In this document: piece after piece, positions 28,127 to 37,541 of the stretch
Layout of the letters: each line of letters begins with the position of its first letter
Position numbering within the stretch: position 1 is the first letter of the stretch
Origin: CAZPWF01 sp964610775
GTDB lineage: Bacteria; Patescibacteriota; Saccharimonadia; Saccharimonadales; JACQNP01
Length of the DNA: 64,000 bases
Reading direction: 5' to 3'
Assembly: GCA_964610775.1 (NCBI GenBank)
Contig: CAZSZC010000002.1
Location: 1-64,000 of the forward strand
Notes under the pieces: model-generated
The model's database searches: none
Told to the model about the DNA's origin: nothing
What the model saw: the letters and a program-made list of their open reading frames with translations, nothing else
Translations under genes and position numbers: made by a program

Positions 28127-30604
28127 TTACTCGGAGACAACTTCATATGCTAAGTCTTTTTGTTTGGCTCCCACTCTAACTACACTGCCCTTCTGATATT
28201 TTTCGTCTAGAAGCTGCAAAGCAATATGGTCTTCAATAGTATCTTGAATAAGTCGGCGCATTGGCCGGACACCATTGGCTGCATCATAGCCGTTTTCCAG
28301 CAGGTAAGTCTTGGCGCTAGCGGTAACCTGTAATCCTAAACCATGTTTTACCAAACGCTGTCTTAGCTCATCTAATTGCAACTCCATGATTTTGGTAACA
28401 TCTTTTTTGGTCAAGGCTCTGAACACGATTGTTTTATCAATTCGATTGAGAAGTTCTGGACGCATAATTTTCTTGAGCTGTTCGAGAACTTTGTCCTTAT
28501 TAATGCTATGTAGCGTATCCAGATCGTTCTCGCCCTGCTTAGTATTAACCCGAAAACCAAGCTGAGCTTCTTTTTGTAGCTTATCGGCCCCGATATTACT
28601 GGTCATGATTACGATAGTATTAGTGAAATCGATCTTTCGACCCTTAGCATCAGTTAGCACTCCATCTTCTAGTATTTGCAGCAGCATGTTAAACACATCT
28701 GGGTGAGCCTTTTCTATTTCATCAAACAAAACTAAGCTGTAAGGCTGACGTCTAATTTTATCGGTCAGTTGACCGCCTTCATCATAGCCCACATAGCCAG
28801 CTGGCGCACCGACGAGTCGAGCCGAAGTGTGACGTTCACCAAATTCGCTCATATCTATCTTGACTAGGGCTTCTTCGCTACCAAAAAATTCTCGTGCCAG
28901 CACCCGAGCAAGCTCTGTCTTGCCAACGCCAGTTGGACCCAAGAAAATGAATGACCCAATAGGCCTTTTACCACTACCTATACCAACACGATTTCGCCTG
29001 ACCGCTCTTGCGACCGCATTAACGGCTTCGGATTGACCAATGACGTGTTTTGAAAGTGTTTTTTCAAGATTTAAGAGGTATTTAGCTTCAGAGCGAATAA
29101 CCTTCTTAACGGGTACGCCTGTAATACGAGCTACAACTTCAGCCACGTCATCGCTTGTCATTGTTAGAGAGTTTGTGGTTTTATTATTCTTCTCAAGCTC
29201 TATTAGCTGCTCTGTTATTTGGCTAGCGCGCTGCTTATATTCAGCAGCCCTTTCATAATCTTCATTATCGCCAGCCTCCTCTTTGCGAACATTAACAAGT
29301 TTCAGTTCTTTCTGGAGTTTACGAACTTCTGGCGGCGTACGTCCCTTATCAATTCTTAGGTGGGCAGCCGTTTCGTCTAGTAGGTCAATGGCCTTGTCGG
29401 GCATAAAACGATCATTTATATATCGTTTGGCCAGCATGACAGTATCTTCAAGCACCTCGTCACTAATAGTTACGCCATGGAACTCCTCGTAATGTTTTCG
29501 TAGACCTTTTAGTATCGCAATACTTTCCGGCACTGTTGCCTCAGGCACTTGGATAGGCTGAAAACGGCGCTCTAAAGCGGCATCTTTTTCGACATATTTG
29601 GTATATTCTTGCGTAGTTGTAGCGCCAATAAGCTGAATCTTACCTCTAGCTAAGGCTGGTTTGAGTATATTGCCAGCATCCATAGCACCTTCAGCGGCTC
29701 CAGCCCCGACTATCAAATGTAGCTCATCAATAAAAACGACTGTTTTTCTGTCATTTTCAAGTTCTGACATTACTTTTTTAAGTCGTTCTTCAAATTCGCC
29801 TCTATATTTGGTGCCGGCAATCATACCAGCTAAATCAAGCATGACGATTCTCTTATCAAGTAGTCCGTCTGGTACGTCTTCGCTAATAATTCTTTGTGCC
29901 AAACCTTCTACTATTGCAGTTTTACCAACACCGGGCTCGCCAATCAGAACTGGATTGTTCTTGGTTCTACGATTCAAAATCGTTATAACTCGTCGAATTT
30001 GAGCTTCTCGACCCACTACCGGATCGAGCTTACCTGAACGAGCCTGAGCCGTAAGATCAGTTCCAAAGAAATCTAGGGCTGTTTTACGCTGTTTTTTACC
30101 CTTTTTTCGAGTATCAGTCCCATCTCCATCACTTTCATACTGTTGTCTATTAAGAAATTGTTCTAGCTCTGTAACCAAGCCATCTACATTAACGTTCATA
30201 TCACGAAGTAGCGTGGTAGCACGAGCATTCTTTTGGCTTAGTATACTGTAAAGAATATGCTCCGTACCGCAAACATCCTGATTAAAATCCTGAGCGACTT
30301 CGTAGGCCATTTTTAGAGTTAATTTAGCAGTCTCGCTTAAACCCTTGCCGCCAAAATTAATTACTAACGTCTTTGGCGTTAAGTTTAGTGCCAACCTGGC
30401 TCGGTCTAAGGTAACACCAGCTCCTTCAAGAATTTTTGAGCCAATACTTCCATCTTGAGCTAATACGCCAAGCAGCAAATGCTCGGTACCTACATAGGCA
30501 CTTCCAAAACTTCTAGCAATTGCATCAGCATGCTTGATACTAGCCTGAGCGTTGTCAGTTAGATTGTTCATGAAATCATTTGAATCTGGTGAATTTGGCA
30601 TCAT
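28127..30604 (-). CDS. clpC: ClpC-type AAA+ unfoldase
   Basis: An 825-residue Hsp100 ATPase that feeds ClpP. The N-terminal double Clp_N repeat (about 10-150) is followed by AAA-1 with Walker A GEPGVGKT, a middle region containing a UVR-like motif ([13 protein letters not shown]), AAA-2 with [11 protein letters not shown], and the C-terminal D2-small domain. LGF in [10 protein letters not shown] lies where ClpP-binding tripeptides occur, so it should dock to the ClpP of this window. A GGGG SD lies near the ATG. A perfect CIRCE overlaps its promoter, as for clpP. Confidence 0.96.
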   Translation of the reverse strand: MMPNSPDSNDFMNNLTDNAQASIKHADAIARSFGSAYVGTEHLLLGVLAQDGSIGSKILEGAGVTLDRARLALNLTPKTLVINFGGKGLSETAKLTLKMAYEVAQDFNQDVCGTEHILYSILSQKNARATTLLRDMNVNVDGLVTELEQFLNRQQYESDGDGTDTRKKGKKQRKTALDFFGTDLTAQARSGKLDPVVGREAQIRRVITILNRRTKNNPVLIGEPGVGKTAIVEGLAQRIISEDVPDGLLDKRIVMLDLAGMIAGTKYRGEFEERLKKVMSELENDRKTVVFIDELHLIVGAGAAEGAMDAGNILKPALARGKIQLIGATTTQEYTKYVEKDAALERRFQPIQVPEATVPESIAILKGLRKHYEEFHGVTISDEVLEDTVMLAKRYINDRFMPDKAIDLLDETAAHLRIDKGRTPPEVRKLQKELKLVNVRKEEAGDNEDYERAAEYKQRASQITEQLIELEKNNKTTNSLTMTSDDVAEVVARITGVPVKKVIRSEAKYLLNLEKTLSKHVIGQSEAVNAVARAVRRNRVGIGSGKRPIGSFIFLGPTGVGKTELARVLAREFFGSEEALVKIDMSEFGERHTSARLVGAPAGYVGYDEGGQLTDKIRRQPYSLVLFDEIEKAHPDVFNMLLQILEDGVLTDAKGRKIDFTNTIVIMTSNIGADKLQKEAQLGFRVNTKQGENDLDTLHSINKDKVLEQLKKIMRPELLNRIDKTIVFRALTKKDVTKIMELQLDELRQRLVKHGLGLQVTASAKTYLLENGYDAANGVRPMRRLIQDTIEDHIALQLLDEKYQKGSVVRVGAKQKDLAYEVVSE

Positions 30605-30650
30605 AAATATTGTACCCCTTTGTGGCGATTTTACGCTATCGCTACCTCTA

Positions 30651-30679
30651 AATATATGTCACAAATTAGCACTCGTCAA
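30651..30679 (-). promoter_or_regulatory. clpC promoter
   Basis: -35 TTGACG (30679-30674) and -10 TATATT (30656-30651) are spaced by 17 nt, the same layout as at clpP. The predicted start near 30644 gives a leader of about 40 nt with a GGGG SD. Confidence 0.8.
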
Positions 30680-30692
30680 GTCCGAGTGCTAA
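30666..30692. promoter_or_regulatory. CIRCE operator (HrcA site) at clpC
   Basis: TTAGCACTC (30666-30674), a 9-nt spacer and GAGTGCTAA (30684-30692): a second perfect CIRCE. As at clpP, the -35 hexamer is formed by the spacer plus one arm, so HrcA binding would block the promoter directly. Confidence 0.95.
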
Positions 30693-30730
30693 TTTAATTA
30701 GGGTACAGCTTATTTAGAGTATTAGACCTG

Positions 30731-31906
30731 CTATTCGGTGGCGGTCTCTTCGCCGTGCTCTTCTATAGCTTCTAGTAAGCTACTCTCTAGTTGTTCTTTT
30801 TTCTTAAGCTTTGGCGGCGCCACTGGTTTGAGCTCTTCTTTAGGAGTCTCGACTTTTTCTGGTTTGGCTTCTTCAGCAACTATATCTATGTCTAGGCCTG
30901 TTAGCTTGCTAGCTAGACGAACATTTTGACCACTTTTACCTATGGCAATGCTTTGCTGATCTACTGGTACAGTAACTTTTGCCTTGTTGTGCTTTTCATC
31001 TATATTAACGGCACTAACTTTGGTAGGGCTTAGTGCATTGGTAATGTAGTCCTTGATGTCGTCGCTCCAAACAACAATATCGATTTTTTCTTGTTCACCA
31101 ATCTCGCTCATAACAGCATTAACTCTCGTACCATGACCACCCACGAAGGTGCCAACTGGATCTACGCCAGGAACACTGCTTGCTACTGCAATTTTCGTTC
31201 TTACACCAGCTTCTCTGGCTATGCCCTTAATTTCAACTGCACCGCTCTCCATTTCTGGAACCTCGCCGCGGAATAACCATTCAACAAACTGCGTATTACC
31301 ACGTGATACGACTAGTTGTGGCCCACGGAAACCACGTTCTACATCTTTTAAGAAAACTTTGAGGCGCTGACCAGGATAATAACGCTCTCCTTGAATTTGT
31401 TCGGAGGCAGGCATAATACCTTGTGCCTTACCTAAATCGACACGCACAATTCGTCCTTCAACTCGGCCAACAATACCGTTAATGACAGTGCCGATCTTGT
31501 CCTCGTATTCATTCATTATTATTTCGCGTTCGGCTTCACGGAGTCGTTGCAATACGACCTGCTTGGCAGTCTGTGCAGCAACGCGACCAAAGTTTTCAAC
31601 TTTTTCATGAATCTCAATCATGTCACCAATTTTGGCATTTTTCTTTATAACCTGCGCATCATGCAGACTCAACTCGAATCTATCATCGCCGACCTTCTCG
31701 ACAACTTCTTTCGATATATAAGCATCAACCTCACCAGAATTCAGATTCATACTAACGCGAACTTCCTGTTCACGGTCACCATAGTCGCGACGATATGCTG
31801 CAGCAAGGGCTTGTTCCACAACCTCCTGAACAACGTCTTCTGGTAAGTTCTTTTCTTCAGCAATCGTTTTGACTGCCATAACTAATTGTTTAACGTCTAA
31901 TTCCAT
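30731..31906 (-). CDS. nusA: Transcription termination/antitermination factor NusA
   Basis: NusA binds RNA polymerase and modulates pausing, termination and antitermination. The 391 residues contain the N-terminal polymerase-binding domain (1-125), an S1 domain (about 130-200, with GRVEGRIVRVDLGKAQGIMP), and two KH domains (about 215-340, with VGTFVGGHGTRVNAV and SIAIGKSGQNVRLA). The C-terminal 45 residues are a charged tail; the acidic repeats of E. coli NusA are absent. Expression starts at a strong promoter with a terminator-like hairpin in the leader. Confidence 0.97.
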   Translation of the reverse strand: MELDVKQLVMAVKTIAEEKNLPEDVVQEVVEQALAAAYRRDYGDREQEVRVSMNLNSGEVDAYISKEVVEKVGDDRFELSLHDAQVIKKNAKIGDMIEIHEKVENFGRVAAQTAKQVVLQRLREAEREIIMNEYEDKIGTVINGIVGRVEGRIVRVDLGKAQGIMPASEQIQGERYYPGQRLKVFLKDVERGFRGPQLVVSRGNTQFVEWLFRGEVPEMESGAVEIKGIAREAGVRTKIAVASSVPGVDPVGTFVGGHGTRVNAVMSEIGEQEKIDIVVWSDDIKDYITNALSPTKVSAVNIDEKHNKAKVTVPVDQQSIAIGKSGQNVRLASKLTGLDIDIVAEEAKPEKVETPKEELKPVAPPKLKKKEQLESSLLEAIEEHGEETATE

Positions 31907-31944
31907 CTTCTCTTCTCTCGTTATTTTTTATGCCTTTTGAATGG

Positions 31945-31968
31945 AAAAATCCGACCACTGGGCCGGAT
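31945..31968 (-). terminator. Terminator-like hairpin in the nusA leader
   Basis: On the minus strand, ATCCGGCC and GGTCGGAT pair (8 bp including one G-U) around a 4-nt loop, followed by five U. It begins about 5 nt after the predicted nusA transcription start and about 40 nt before the nusA ATG. There is no upstream minus-strand gene for it to terminate, so an attenuator for nusA is the likely role; a 5'-stabilising hairpin is the alternative. Confidence 0.6.
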
Positions 31969-31979
31969 CTATCAACTTA

Positions 31980-32009
31980 ATTGTACTAAACACTACGACT
32001 ATCTGTCAA
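31980..32009 (-). promoter_or_regulatory. nusA promoter
   Basis: Consensus -35 TTGACA (32009-32004), 18-nt spacer, -10 TACAAT (31985-31980). It overlaps the upstream region of the divergent pepN-like gene, whose own -10 is at 32019-32024. Confidence 0.8.
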
Positions 32010-32018
32010 TGCAAGTGC

Positions 32019-32024
32019 TACAAT
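32019..32024 (+). promoter_or_regulatory. Extended -10 of the M1 aminopeptidase gene, leaderless
   Basis: TGC followed by TACAAT (32019-32024) lies 8 nt before the ATG at 32033, where there is no SD. It is divergent from, and interleaved with, the nusA promoter. Confidence 0.55.
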
Positions 32025-32032
32025 GGTCCGTA

Positions 32033-34597
32033 ATGAGTAAAAAAGTAAGGCGATTATTTAGCGAGTTTAAGCCACGTCGATACGAGCTCGACCTGACACC
32101 AAGAAGGGACAGTGCCAAATTTACCGGTAAGGTAACTCTGCAAGGCAAAAAGACCGGGCGACCAAGCAAGCGCATTACACTTCATCAAAAAGATTTGAAA
32201 ATCAGCAAAGCCACTATAACTCGTCATGATAAAAAAGGTGACGAAATTTACGTTGTTGATAGGATAAACAACCACGCTGCATTCGATGAGGTTCGACTAC
32301 ATTGCAAAAACATGCTTTATCCTGGCGATTACACAGTATCTATTGAATTTTCTGGAAAGATCACGGATCAAATGAACGGTATGTATCCATGCAATTTCAC
32401 CTATAAAAATAACAAGAAGCAGCTAATAGCCACACAGTTCGAAAGTCATCATGCTCGGGAAGTATTCCCATGTATTGATGAACCAGAAGCTAAAGCAGTG
32501 TTTGACCTAACTATGACTACTCCAAAAGGTGAAACGGTTATTGCAAATACCCCTATCAAGAGCCAGCTGACCAAAGGCAACTACTCTATAACTACTTTTG
32601 AACCAACTCCCATAATGTCTACCTACCTGCTTGCATTTGTTTATGGTGAGATGGGTTACAAAGAGGCAAAAACAAGTGATGGCATATTGGCTAGAACCTA
32701 CGCCACGCCTGATAATGTTCAATTCACTGACTTTGCTCTTGAGGTTGCTGTCAAATGTTTAGACTTTTACAATGATTACTTCGGTATTCCGTACCCTCTA
32801 GAAAAGTGCGACATGATAGCATTGCCCGATTTTGCTAGTGGCGCCATGGAGAATTGGGGTTGTATCACCTACCGAGAACAATGTATGCTAGTTGACCCCA
32901 AAAATACTTCTATTCCAACTAAACAGTACGTTGCCATGGTAGTGGCGCACGAATTAGCTCACCAGTGGTTTGGGAACCTAGTAACAATGCGATGGTGGAC
33001 AGATCTATGGCTTAACGAAGGGTTTGCTAGCTGGATTGAATACATGGCCGTGGATCACATATTCCCTGAGTGGCAAATGTGGACACAATTTGCCGTAGAT
33101 GAACAACACCGCGCCTTCAAGCTCGATGCCCTAGAGTACACCCACCCAATCGAAGTTCCGATCAATCATCCTGACGAAATAAGAAGCATATTTGACACTA
33201 TAAGCTACAGTAAGGGCGCCAGTGTATTACACATGCTACACGCTTATCTTGGGGCTGATGATTTTAAAAAAGGCCTGAAGCATTATCTGCAAACACATGC
33301 CCATAGCAATACCGATACCGTAGACCTTTGGCAGGCACTGGAAGAAAGTTCTAAGAAACCAGTTAAAAAATTCATGCACGCCTGGACAACGAAAAGCGGT
33401 TTTCCAGTTTTACGTGTTTCTAGCGACAGCCAAACAACCTTGAATCAAACAAGATTCTTCATTAACCCCAAACATACAAAAAAATCAGATGATGTGTGGC
33501 CAATATCATTGCAGTCCGACAATAAGCAGCTCCCAGACCTTTTAGATAAAAACGAATTAACCTTGCCTTTTAAAATTAACGCCACCAAACTCAACCTAGG
33601 CCAAACAGGTTTTTACCGCGTAAGTTATGACACTCGGCAACTTGAGCAAATAGGTGCACAAGTTAAATTAGGGGATTTGTCACCAATAGATAGATTAGGC
33701 GTACTCAGCGATGCGTTTGAAAGCGCCAAAGCTGGCTTTATTAATACAGTTGACGCCCTACGTTTTATGAATAATTTTGAACATGAAGATAACAGTGCAG
33801 TCTGGGACGTTATGGTCGGAAGTATAGGCGCTACAAGGTCTGTCATGGACGACGAAACTCTCCGAGACAACATGAAGCCATTTATTACTTCTTTGGCCTC
33901 TAAGCAATACAAAAGACTAGGCTGGCAAGCTAAAAAGTCAGATTCGTATTTCGATCAGCTATTGCGTCCAACAATTCTAGGCATGATGTCAGGTGCTGAC
34001 TATAAGGATGCTGTCAATGAGGCGCTTGGGCGGTTTGATGGGTCTAAGCGGCTAGAGGATATTGAGCCAGATCTTAGATCAATAATCTTCCATACAGCTG
34101 TTCGCATTCGTAACGACAAAAAAACATTTGATAAGTTATTTGATTTATACGAGACCAGTCACCTTAGCGAAGAAAAAACGGTCATCGCTTCAGCACTAAC
34201 TGGCTTTAAGTCACCAACTTTATACAAAAAAGCACTCAGCTTGATTAAAACTGATGTCGTAAGGGCGCAGGATATAAGTTACTGGGTTGTTTACAGCTTC
34301 TCGAATCGTTTTGCGCGGCAGGAAACTTGGAAATGGATGACTGAAAACTGGTCATGGCTAGAAAAGACCATAGGCAGTGATCTTAGTTTTTATCGTTTCC
34401 CTATATATGCCGCTAACGCTTTTAGTGATAAGTCTTTCATCCCTGAATACACTAAGTTCTTTTCGAAGCACAGCAACTCGGCTTTGGAACGCACTATCAA
34501 GCAAGGCTTAGAAACACTTACGTGGCAATCAGACTGGAAGGAAAGAGATCTCAAGTCAGTCAAAGAATTCTTTAATACATACAAATTAAGCAGCTAA
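32033..34597 (+). CDS. M1-family zinc aminopeptidase
   Basis: A PepN/ERAP-type aminopeptidase of 854 residues that removes N-terminal amino acids from peptides. The frame is open from 31937, but ATG 32033 is favoured because the -10 is 8 nt upstream and the protein then starts with the family's first beta strands (RRYELDLTP). Exopeptidase motif GAMEN is near residue 280; the zinc site HELAHQWFGN is about residues 314-323, with the third ligand Glu in LWLNEGFASW. The C-terminal ERAP1-like domain follows. No signal peptide. For a fermentative epibiont this could supply amino acids. The gene end overlaps the convergent acyltransferase by 12 nt. Confidence 0.95.
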   Translation: MSKKVRRLFSEFKPRRYELDLTPRRDSAKFTGKVTLQGKKTGRPSKRITLHQKDLKISKATITRHDKKGDEIYVVDRINNHAAFDEVRLHCKNMLYPGDYTVSIEFSGKITDQMNGMYPCNFTYKNNKKQLIATQFESHHAREVFPCIDEPEAKAVFDLTMTTPKGETVIANTPIKSQLTKGNYSITTFEPTPIMSTYLLAFVYGEMGYKEAKTSDGILARTYATPDNVQFTDFALEVAVKCLDFYNDYFGIPYPLEKCDMIALPDFASGAMENWGCITYREQCMLVDPKNTSIPTKQYVAMVVAHELAHQWFGNLVTMRWWTDLWLNEGFASWIEYMAVDHIFPEWQMWTQFAVDEQHRAFKLDALEYTHPIEVPINHPDEIRSIFDTISYSKGASVLHMLHAYLGADDFKKGLKHYLQTHAHSNTDTVDLWQALEESSKKPVKKFMHAWTTKSGFPVLRVSSDSQTTLNQTRFFINPKHTKKSDDVWPISLQSDNKQLPDLLDKNELTLPFKINATKLNLGQTGFYRVSYDTRQLEQIGAQVKLGDLSPIDRLGVLSDAFESAKAGFINTVDALRFMNNFEHEDNSAVWDVMVGSIGATRSVMDDETLRDNMKPFITSLASKQYKRLGWQAKKSDSYFDQLLRPTILGMMSGADYKDAVNEALGRFDGSKRLEDIEPDLRSIIFHTAVRIRNDKKTFDKLFDLYETSHLSEEKTVIASALTGFKSPTLYKKALSLIKTDVVRAQDISYWVVYSFSNRFARQETWKWMTENWSWLEKTIGSDLSFYRFPIYAANAFSDKSFIPEYTKFFSKHSNSALERTIKQGLETLTWQSDWKERDLKSVKEFFNTYKLSS

Positions 34598-35335
34598 ATC
34601 GAAGGCTTGGGTTGTTGCTTTTTGCATTCTGTCACGCGTCACTTTCAGTACTTCCTGTTGACTCATACCATCTGGACAGAATGGCTCAGGCACTACCACT
34701 AATGGGCTAAGTTTAAGTCGTGGGTGCTTATAGGCAATTCCAGGTGTGATGATAAGTAGATCGGCCGGTCTCTTTACGCCCAAGGCGATGCGAGCAATTC
34801 CCTGCCTCAATTCCTGAACTTCTTGAGGATTGTTTTTATTACGAGTAGCTTCTGAAAAAATCGCAACATTACCACCGTTATTTATATAGTCAATATTGAA
34901 CTGTATTAAATTGTCAGTCACTTCACTGCGCAACTCTTTGCCAGCTTCATCATGACTAAAGTTCTTACCCCTAAAGGCTGGGTGAGCTAGCATGTGCGGG
35001 AAGAATTTGCCAATAAGAGGCCAGTCGAACATTTCGGCTTTGGCTGGAATAATAGTCGTGTTACGTAGTAACTCGAAAGGCTTTTCATAGACTAGACCTG
35101 CAACTGTAGGTGTATCAGCATTTGATTGATGATTAGGGGAGAGTATAGCCCTACCATTGTTACTCAGGTGCTCAGATATTATCGTACTAGCGCTTCCTTC
35201 ATAGTGAACCTCGCTTCCGTAAAGACAGTGCATAACAGCAAAACCAATCTTTTGTATTCGTTGACTAGGTTCAAAATTACCAAAGTACTCATATATCAGC
35301 TGGTGATTCTCTGGTATTAACTCCGGTAATTTCAT
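34586..35335 (-). CDS. PlsC-like 1-acylglycerol-3-phosphate acyltransferase family protein
   Basis: A 249-residue acyltransferase-family protein. The catalytic H-x4-D motif is SPNHQSNAD near residue 93, and the second conserved block (usually FPEGTRS) reads FSEATRN near residue 160, so the glycerol-phosphate-binding block is slightly divergent. No strong membrane helix is obvious, suggesting peripheral attachment. Saccharibacteria lack full fatty acid synthesis, so a lipid-remodelling role is plausible but inferred. Its 3' end overlaps the aminopeptidase gene. Confidence 0.75.
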   Translation of the reverse strand: MKLPELIPENHQLIYEYFGNFEPSQRIQKIGFAVMHCLYGSEVHYEGSASTIISEHLSNNGRAILSPNHQSNADTPTVAGLVYEKPFELLRNTTIIPAKAEMFDWPLIGKFFPHMLAHPAFRGKNFSHDEAGKELRSEVTDNLIQFNIDYINNGGNVAIFSEATRNKNNPQEVQELRQGIARIALGVKRPADLLIITPGIAYKHPRLKLSPLVVVPEPFCPDGMSQQEVLKVTRDRMQKATTQAFDLAA

Positions 35336-35436
35336 TAGTACAGCATATTACAACTGTTAAAATTACACAACTAATACATATTATTGTTATTTTGTATATT
35401 TTGTGCTTAGTGCTTACGTTTAATTATACTGGAAAT

Positions 35437-35655
35437 TCAGACATTTAAGACTTGCAAAAGATGATATAGCAAGTAGGCTGGCCAGACACAAGCCTTAAAG
35501 AACGCAACAATTATATTCCAGAACCCATCAACTTGACCTACGAAATATACAAGTGCCCCAAACCAAGCCACAAACAAGACGAAACCCGTAGGACCACTCT
35601 TATCGATAACTTTTACTGGCACGTTTTTACTATTAGGTGCAGCTTGTTTAGCCAT
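35437..35655 (-). CDS. Small two-helix membrane protein
   Basis: A 72-residue protein from ATG 35655, with an AAGGAT SD. It has a polar N-terminus, then two hydrophobic helices (about 24-42 and 46-70) with GFVLFVAWFGALVYF and aromatic-rich continuation. Unknown function. It starts 1 nt after the stop of the DUF4342 gene and is the last gene of a three-gene run of small proteins. Confidence 0.65.
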   Translation of the reverse strand: MAKQAAPNSKNVPVKVIDKSGPTGFVLFVAWFGALVYFVGQVDGFWNIIVAFFKACVWPAYLLYHLLQVLNV

Positions 35656-35656
35656 A

Positions 35657-35905
35657 CTAATCCTTGTTTTCTCGTTCCACAACGATAGTGCACTCCGTAA
35701 CAAGAGCAGCAATAGTACCGACAGCCGCTAAAGCAGGAGCTAGAACAGCACCCACAACACCCACTGTAAGCGGCAAAACTACAATGTTTTTACCTTCCTT
35801 GTTACGTATTGTCAGATTACGCACATTACCTTCAGCAATTAAAGATTTGACCTTTTTGAGAAGATCCTCGCCATTTACATTGAATTCTTCCTTTTTTGCC
35901 GTCAC
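35657..35905 (-). CDS. DUF4342 family protein
   Basis: An 82-residue protein matching DUF4342: an N-terminal helix with GEDLLKKVKSLIAEGNVR, a short beta hairpin (NLTIRNKEGK), then a hydrophobic segment (about 43-72) with LAPALAAVGTIAAL and a final VER strand. The family function is unknown; the hydrophobic part suggests membrane association. Start follows the previous gene directly. Confidence 0.75.
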   Translation of the reverse strand: MTAKKEEFNVNGEDLLKKVKSLIAEGNVRNLTIRNKEGKNIVVLPLTVGVVGAVLAPALAAVGTIAALVTECTIVVERENKD

Positions 35906-35906
35906 A

Positions 35907-36104
35907 TTACTTCCCCCGGCCTTGGCTTAATGTAGTACGTGCACGAAAAACTGAGTGAGGATTAAAATGCCTTGTTAGATAAATGTAGTGATCAGTAAAC
36001 TTTCCAGGATTATTAGCACGTTCTGTTGTGAGGTGCCCTTTCTCACTCACGGTTTGATAGATACTATGGGGTTTTTGTACTTTTTGACGTTTAGTATGTG
36101 TCAT
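35907..36104 (-). CDS. Small basic protein of unknown function
   Basis: A 65-residue basic, His-rich protein from ATG 36104, preceded by a strong GGAGGG SD. The frame opens 4 codons earlier, but the SD fits this ATG. No family recognised and no membrane segment. It is first in the run with the DUF4342 and two-helix membrane genes, each separated by 1 nt. Confidence 0.6.
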   Translation of the reverse strand: MTHTKRQKVQKPHSIYQTVSEKGHLTTERANNPGKFTDHYIYLTRHFNPHSVFRARTTLSQGRGK

Positions 36105-36208
36105 ATTACCCTCCAATTCACACTTCTTATTATACTCTCATGTAGAAATAATACTGATATTGCGAGGAAATATTAATTATCTTTTATTTTTGTGTTATTG
36201 TCTAATTT

Positions 36209-36862
36209 ATGTCAATAACACGTCATCACTGTCCTAAATATAAGGCTCGCACAGAACCCGTTTTAGGTGATAGAGGTCTTAGTATCTATAGACCGGCCAA
36301 CAAAGATGCATTAAGCGAAGTTTTTGGTACGTTTGAGTGTGCTACCAAAGGGATAATCAGTAGAATGCGTGGAATAGCTATTGATAAAGATGCTGCATTG
36401 AGTCAGTTGAGCTTACAAGAAGTTAAGTATAACAAGCCATTTATAGGTCACGTGGCCATTAAAGAAGTTACCGATACTCTTTATGCTGGTGTTCGCTCGC
36501 TCAGAAAGCCCATGAAACTTAGCATTACTCGTGCAGCACTTGTTGGTATGCCCCACAATCCATTAGTGACTATGGCACTTATATTTGATAAGGATGATAG
36601 AGATACAGTTCAAGAAGAACGGCTAAAAGTCCTAGACATACTAGAAAGCTACGTCGGCGAGATGCCTGGGGACAGACTACCAGAAGAGGACGAAGAACTT
36701 CGATGGTACTATAGAGAAATACCACATGTTTCAATTGGTAAATTACCCGCTGAAACTCCTCAAAACGATATTATTAGGATCCGTGGCTGCATAGAACGTG
36801 TTGCTCCTCAAGAACTACAAATCGGAAGAGCCATAATTCACAACCCAGTTCAGGCAAATTAA
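36209..36862 (+). CDS. Unknown protein with 2H-phosphoesterase-like HxA/HxS motifs
   Basis: A 217-residue protein of no certain family. Two short motifs, GHVAIKE (near residue 80) and PHVSIGKL (near residue 172), resemble the paired H-x-T/S motifs of 2H phosphoesterases (LigT-like), where each His faces the other in the active site; the A in the first is a departure. It faces the unrelated-looking but similarly built gene at 36866-37471, the two stops being 3 nt apart. A third of its length (about 110-185) aligns by eye with that neighbour. Confidence 0.5.
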   Translation: MSITRHHCPKYKARTEPVLGDRGLSIYRPANKDALSEVFGTFECATKGIISRMRGIAIDKDAALSQLSLQEVKYNKPFIGHVAIKEVTDTLYAGVRSLRKPMKLSITRAALVGMPHNPLVTMALIFDKDDRDTVQEERLKVLDILESYVGEMPGDRLPEEDEELRWYYREIPHVSIGKLPAETPQNDIIRIRGCIERVAPQELQIGRAIIHNPVQAN

Positions 36863-36865
36863 AAA

Positions 36866-37471
36866 CTACTGTTCAGGCTCACGCGGTAGATAGTGTGCTG
36901 GCAGTAAACTCAAAAGATCAGGCAGGACCTCGATAGTAGCTTGACGTATTATCTCGTTTTCGGCTCTTGACTCGGTGCAAATCTGCACGGTACCAAAGGG
37001 TATACCTGGTCTACTATAACGACGCCAATTATAGACTGCGTCGGGAGCAAAGCTTTCCATGGCTTCTACTACCTCGACTCTTTCATCGAGAATTAACCCT
37101 TGACTTTCTTTACTAAGATCAATAATTGCTAGAAATGTAGACCCATTGGACATCGGTATAAAACCAACACCTTCAACTTCTACAGTCAATTCGATGGCAT
37201 GAGCACCCACCCTTTCAGCAAGTCTAGTTTTTGCCAAAGCAACTGGAATATCACGAAGGGCATCCTGGTTTCTAGCTTCTCTATACTCTACCTCGTTAAC
37301 CCCTAAATACTTACGCGGTGTAAAGAATCGACTATACCGACTTGTCGCCCCTACTACTGACCGAGCAACCTCAAATGATAAGTCGCGCTCAACTGACAAA
37401 CCACAAGCACCTATGCTATAAGGTCTTGGTAAGCCTGTTTTTTTGATACTTGACTGGTTATTAATCGACAT
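36866..37471 (-). CDS. Unknown protein, possible paralogue of its convergent neighbour
   Basis: A 201-residue protein. Its middle and C-terminal part (about 105-190) resembles the convergent 217-residue protein: a beta strand, a DERVEVVEAMES helix that corresponds to EERLKVLDILES there, then a strand where PHVSIG is replaced by PFGTVQI, so a 2H-type His would be lost. Function unknown. A TATAGT box (37484-37479) lies 7 nt before the ATG, so the mRNA is probably leaderless, and a 15-nt palindrome sits just upstream of the -35 region. Confidence 0.5.
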   Translation of the reverse strand: MSINNQSSIKKTGLPRPYSIGACGLSVERDLSFEVARSVVGATSRYSRFFTPRKYLGVNEVEYREARNQDALRDIPVALAKTRLAERVGAHAIELTVEVEGVGFIPMSNGSTFLAIIDLSKESQGLILDERVEVVEAMESFAPDAVYNWRRYSRPGIPFGTVQICTESRAENEIIRQATIEVLPDLLSLLPAHYLPREPEQ

Positions 37472-37508
37472 GTTAATGACTATAGTTTACTAATAAAATT
37501 TATGCTAC

Positions 37509-37523
37509 TTGTGCTAAGCACAA
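37509..37523. promoter_or_regulatory. Perfect 15-nt palindrome upstream of the 37471 gene
   Basis: TTGTGCT and AGCACAA are perfect inverted arms around one central base. It lies about 38-52 nt before the start codon and 25 nt upstream of the -10, a position for an operator or activator site. No regulator is identified. Confidence 0.45.
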
Positions 37524-37541
37524 TCTATACGAGATGGATCG

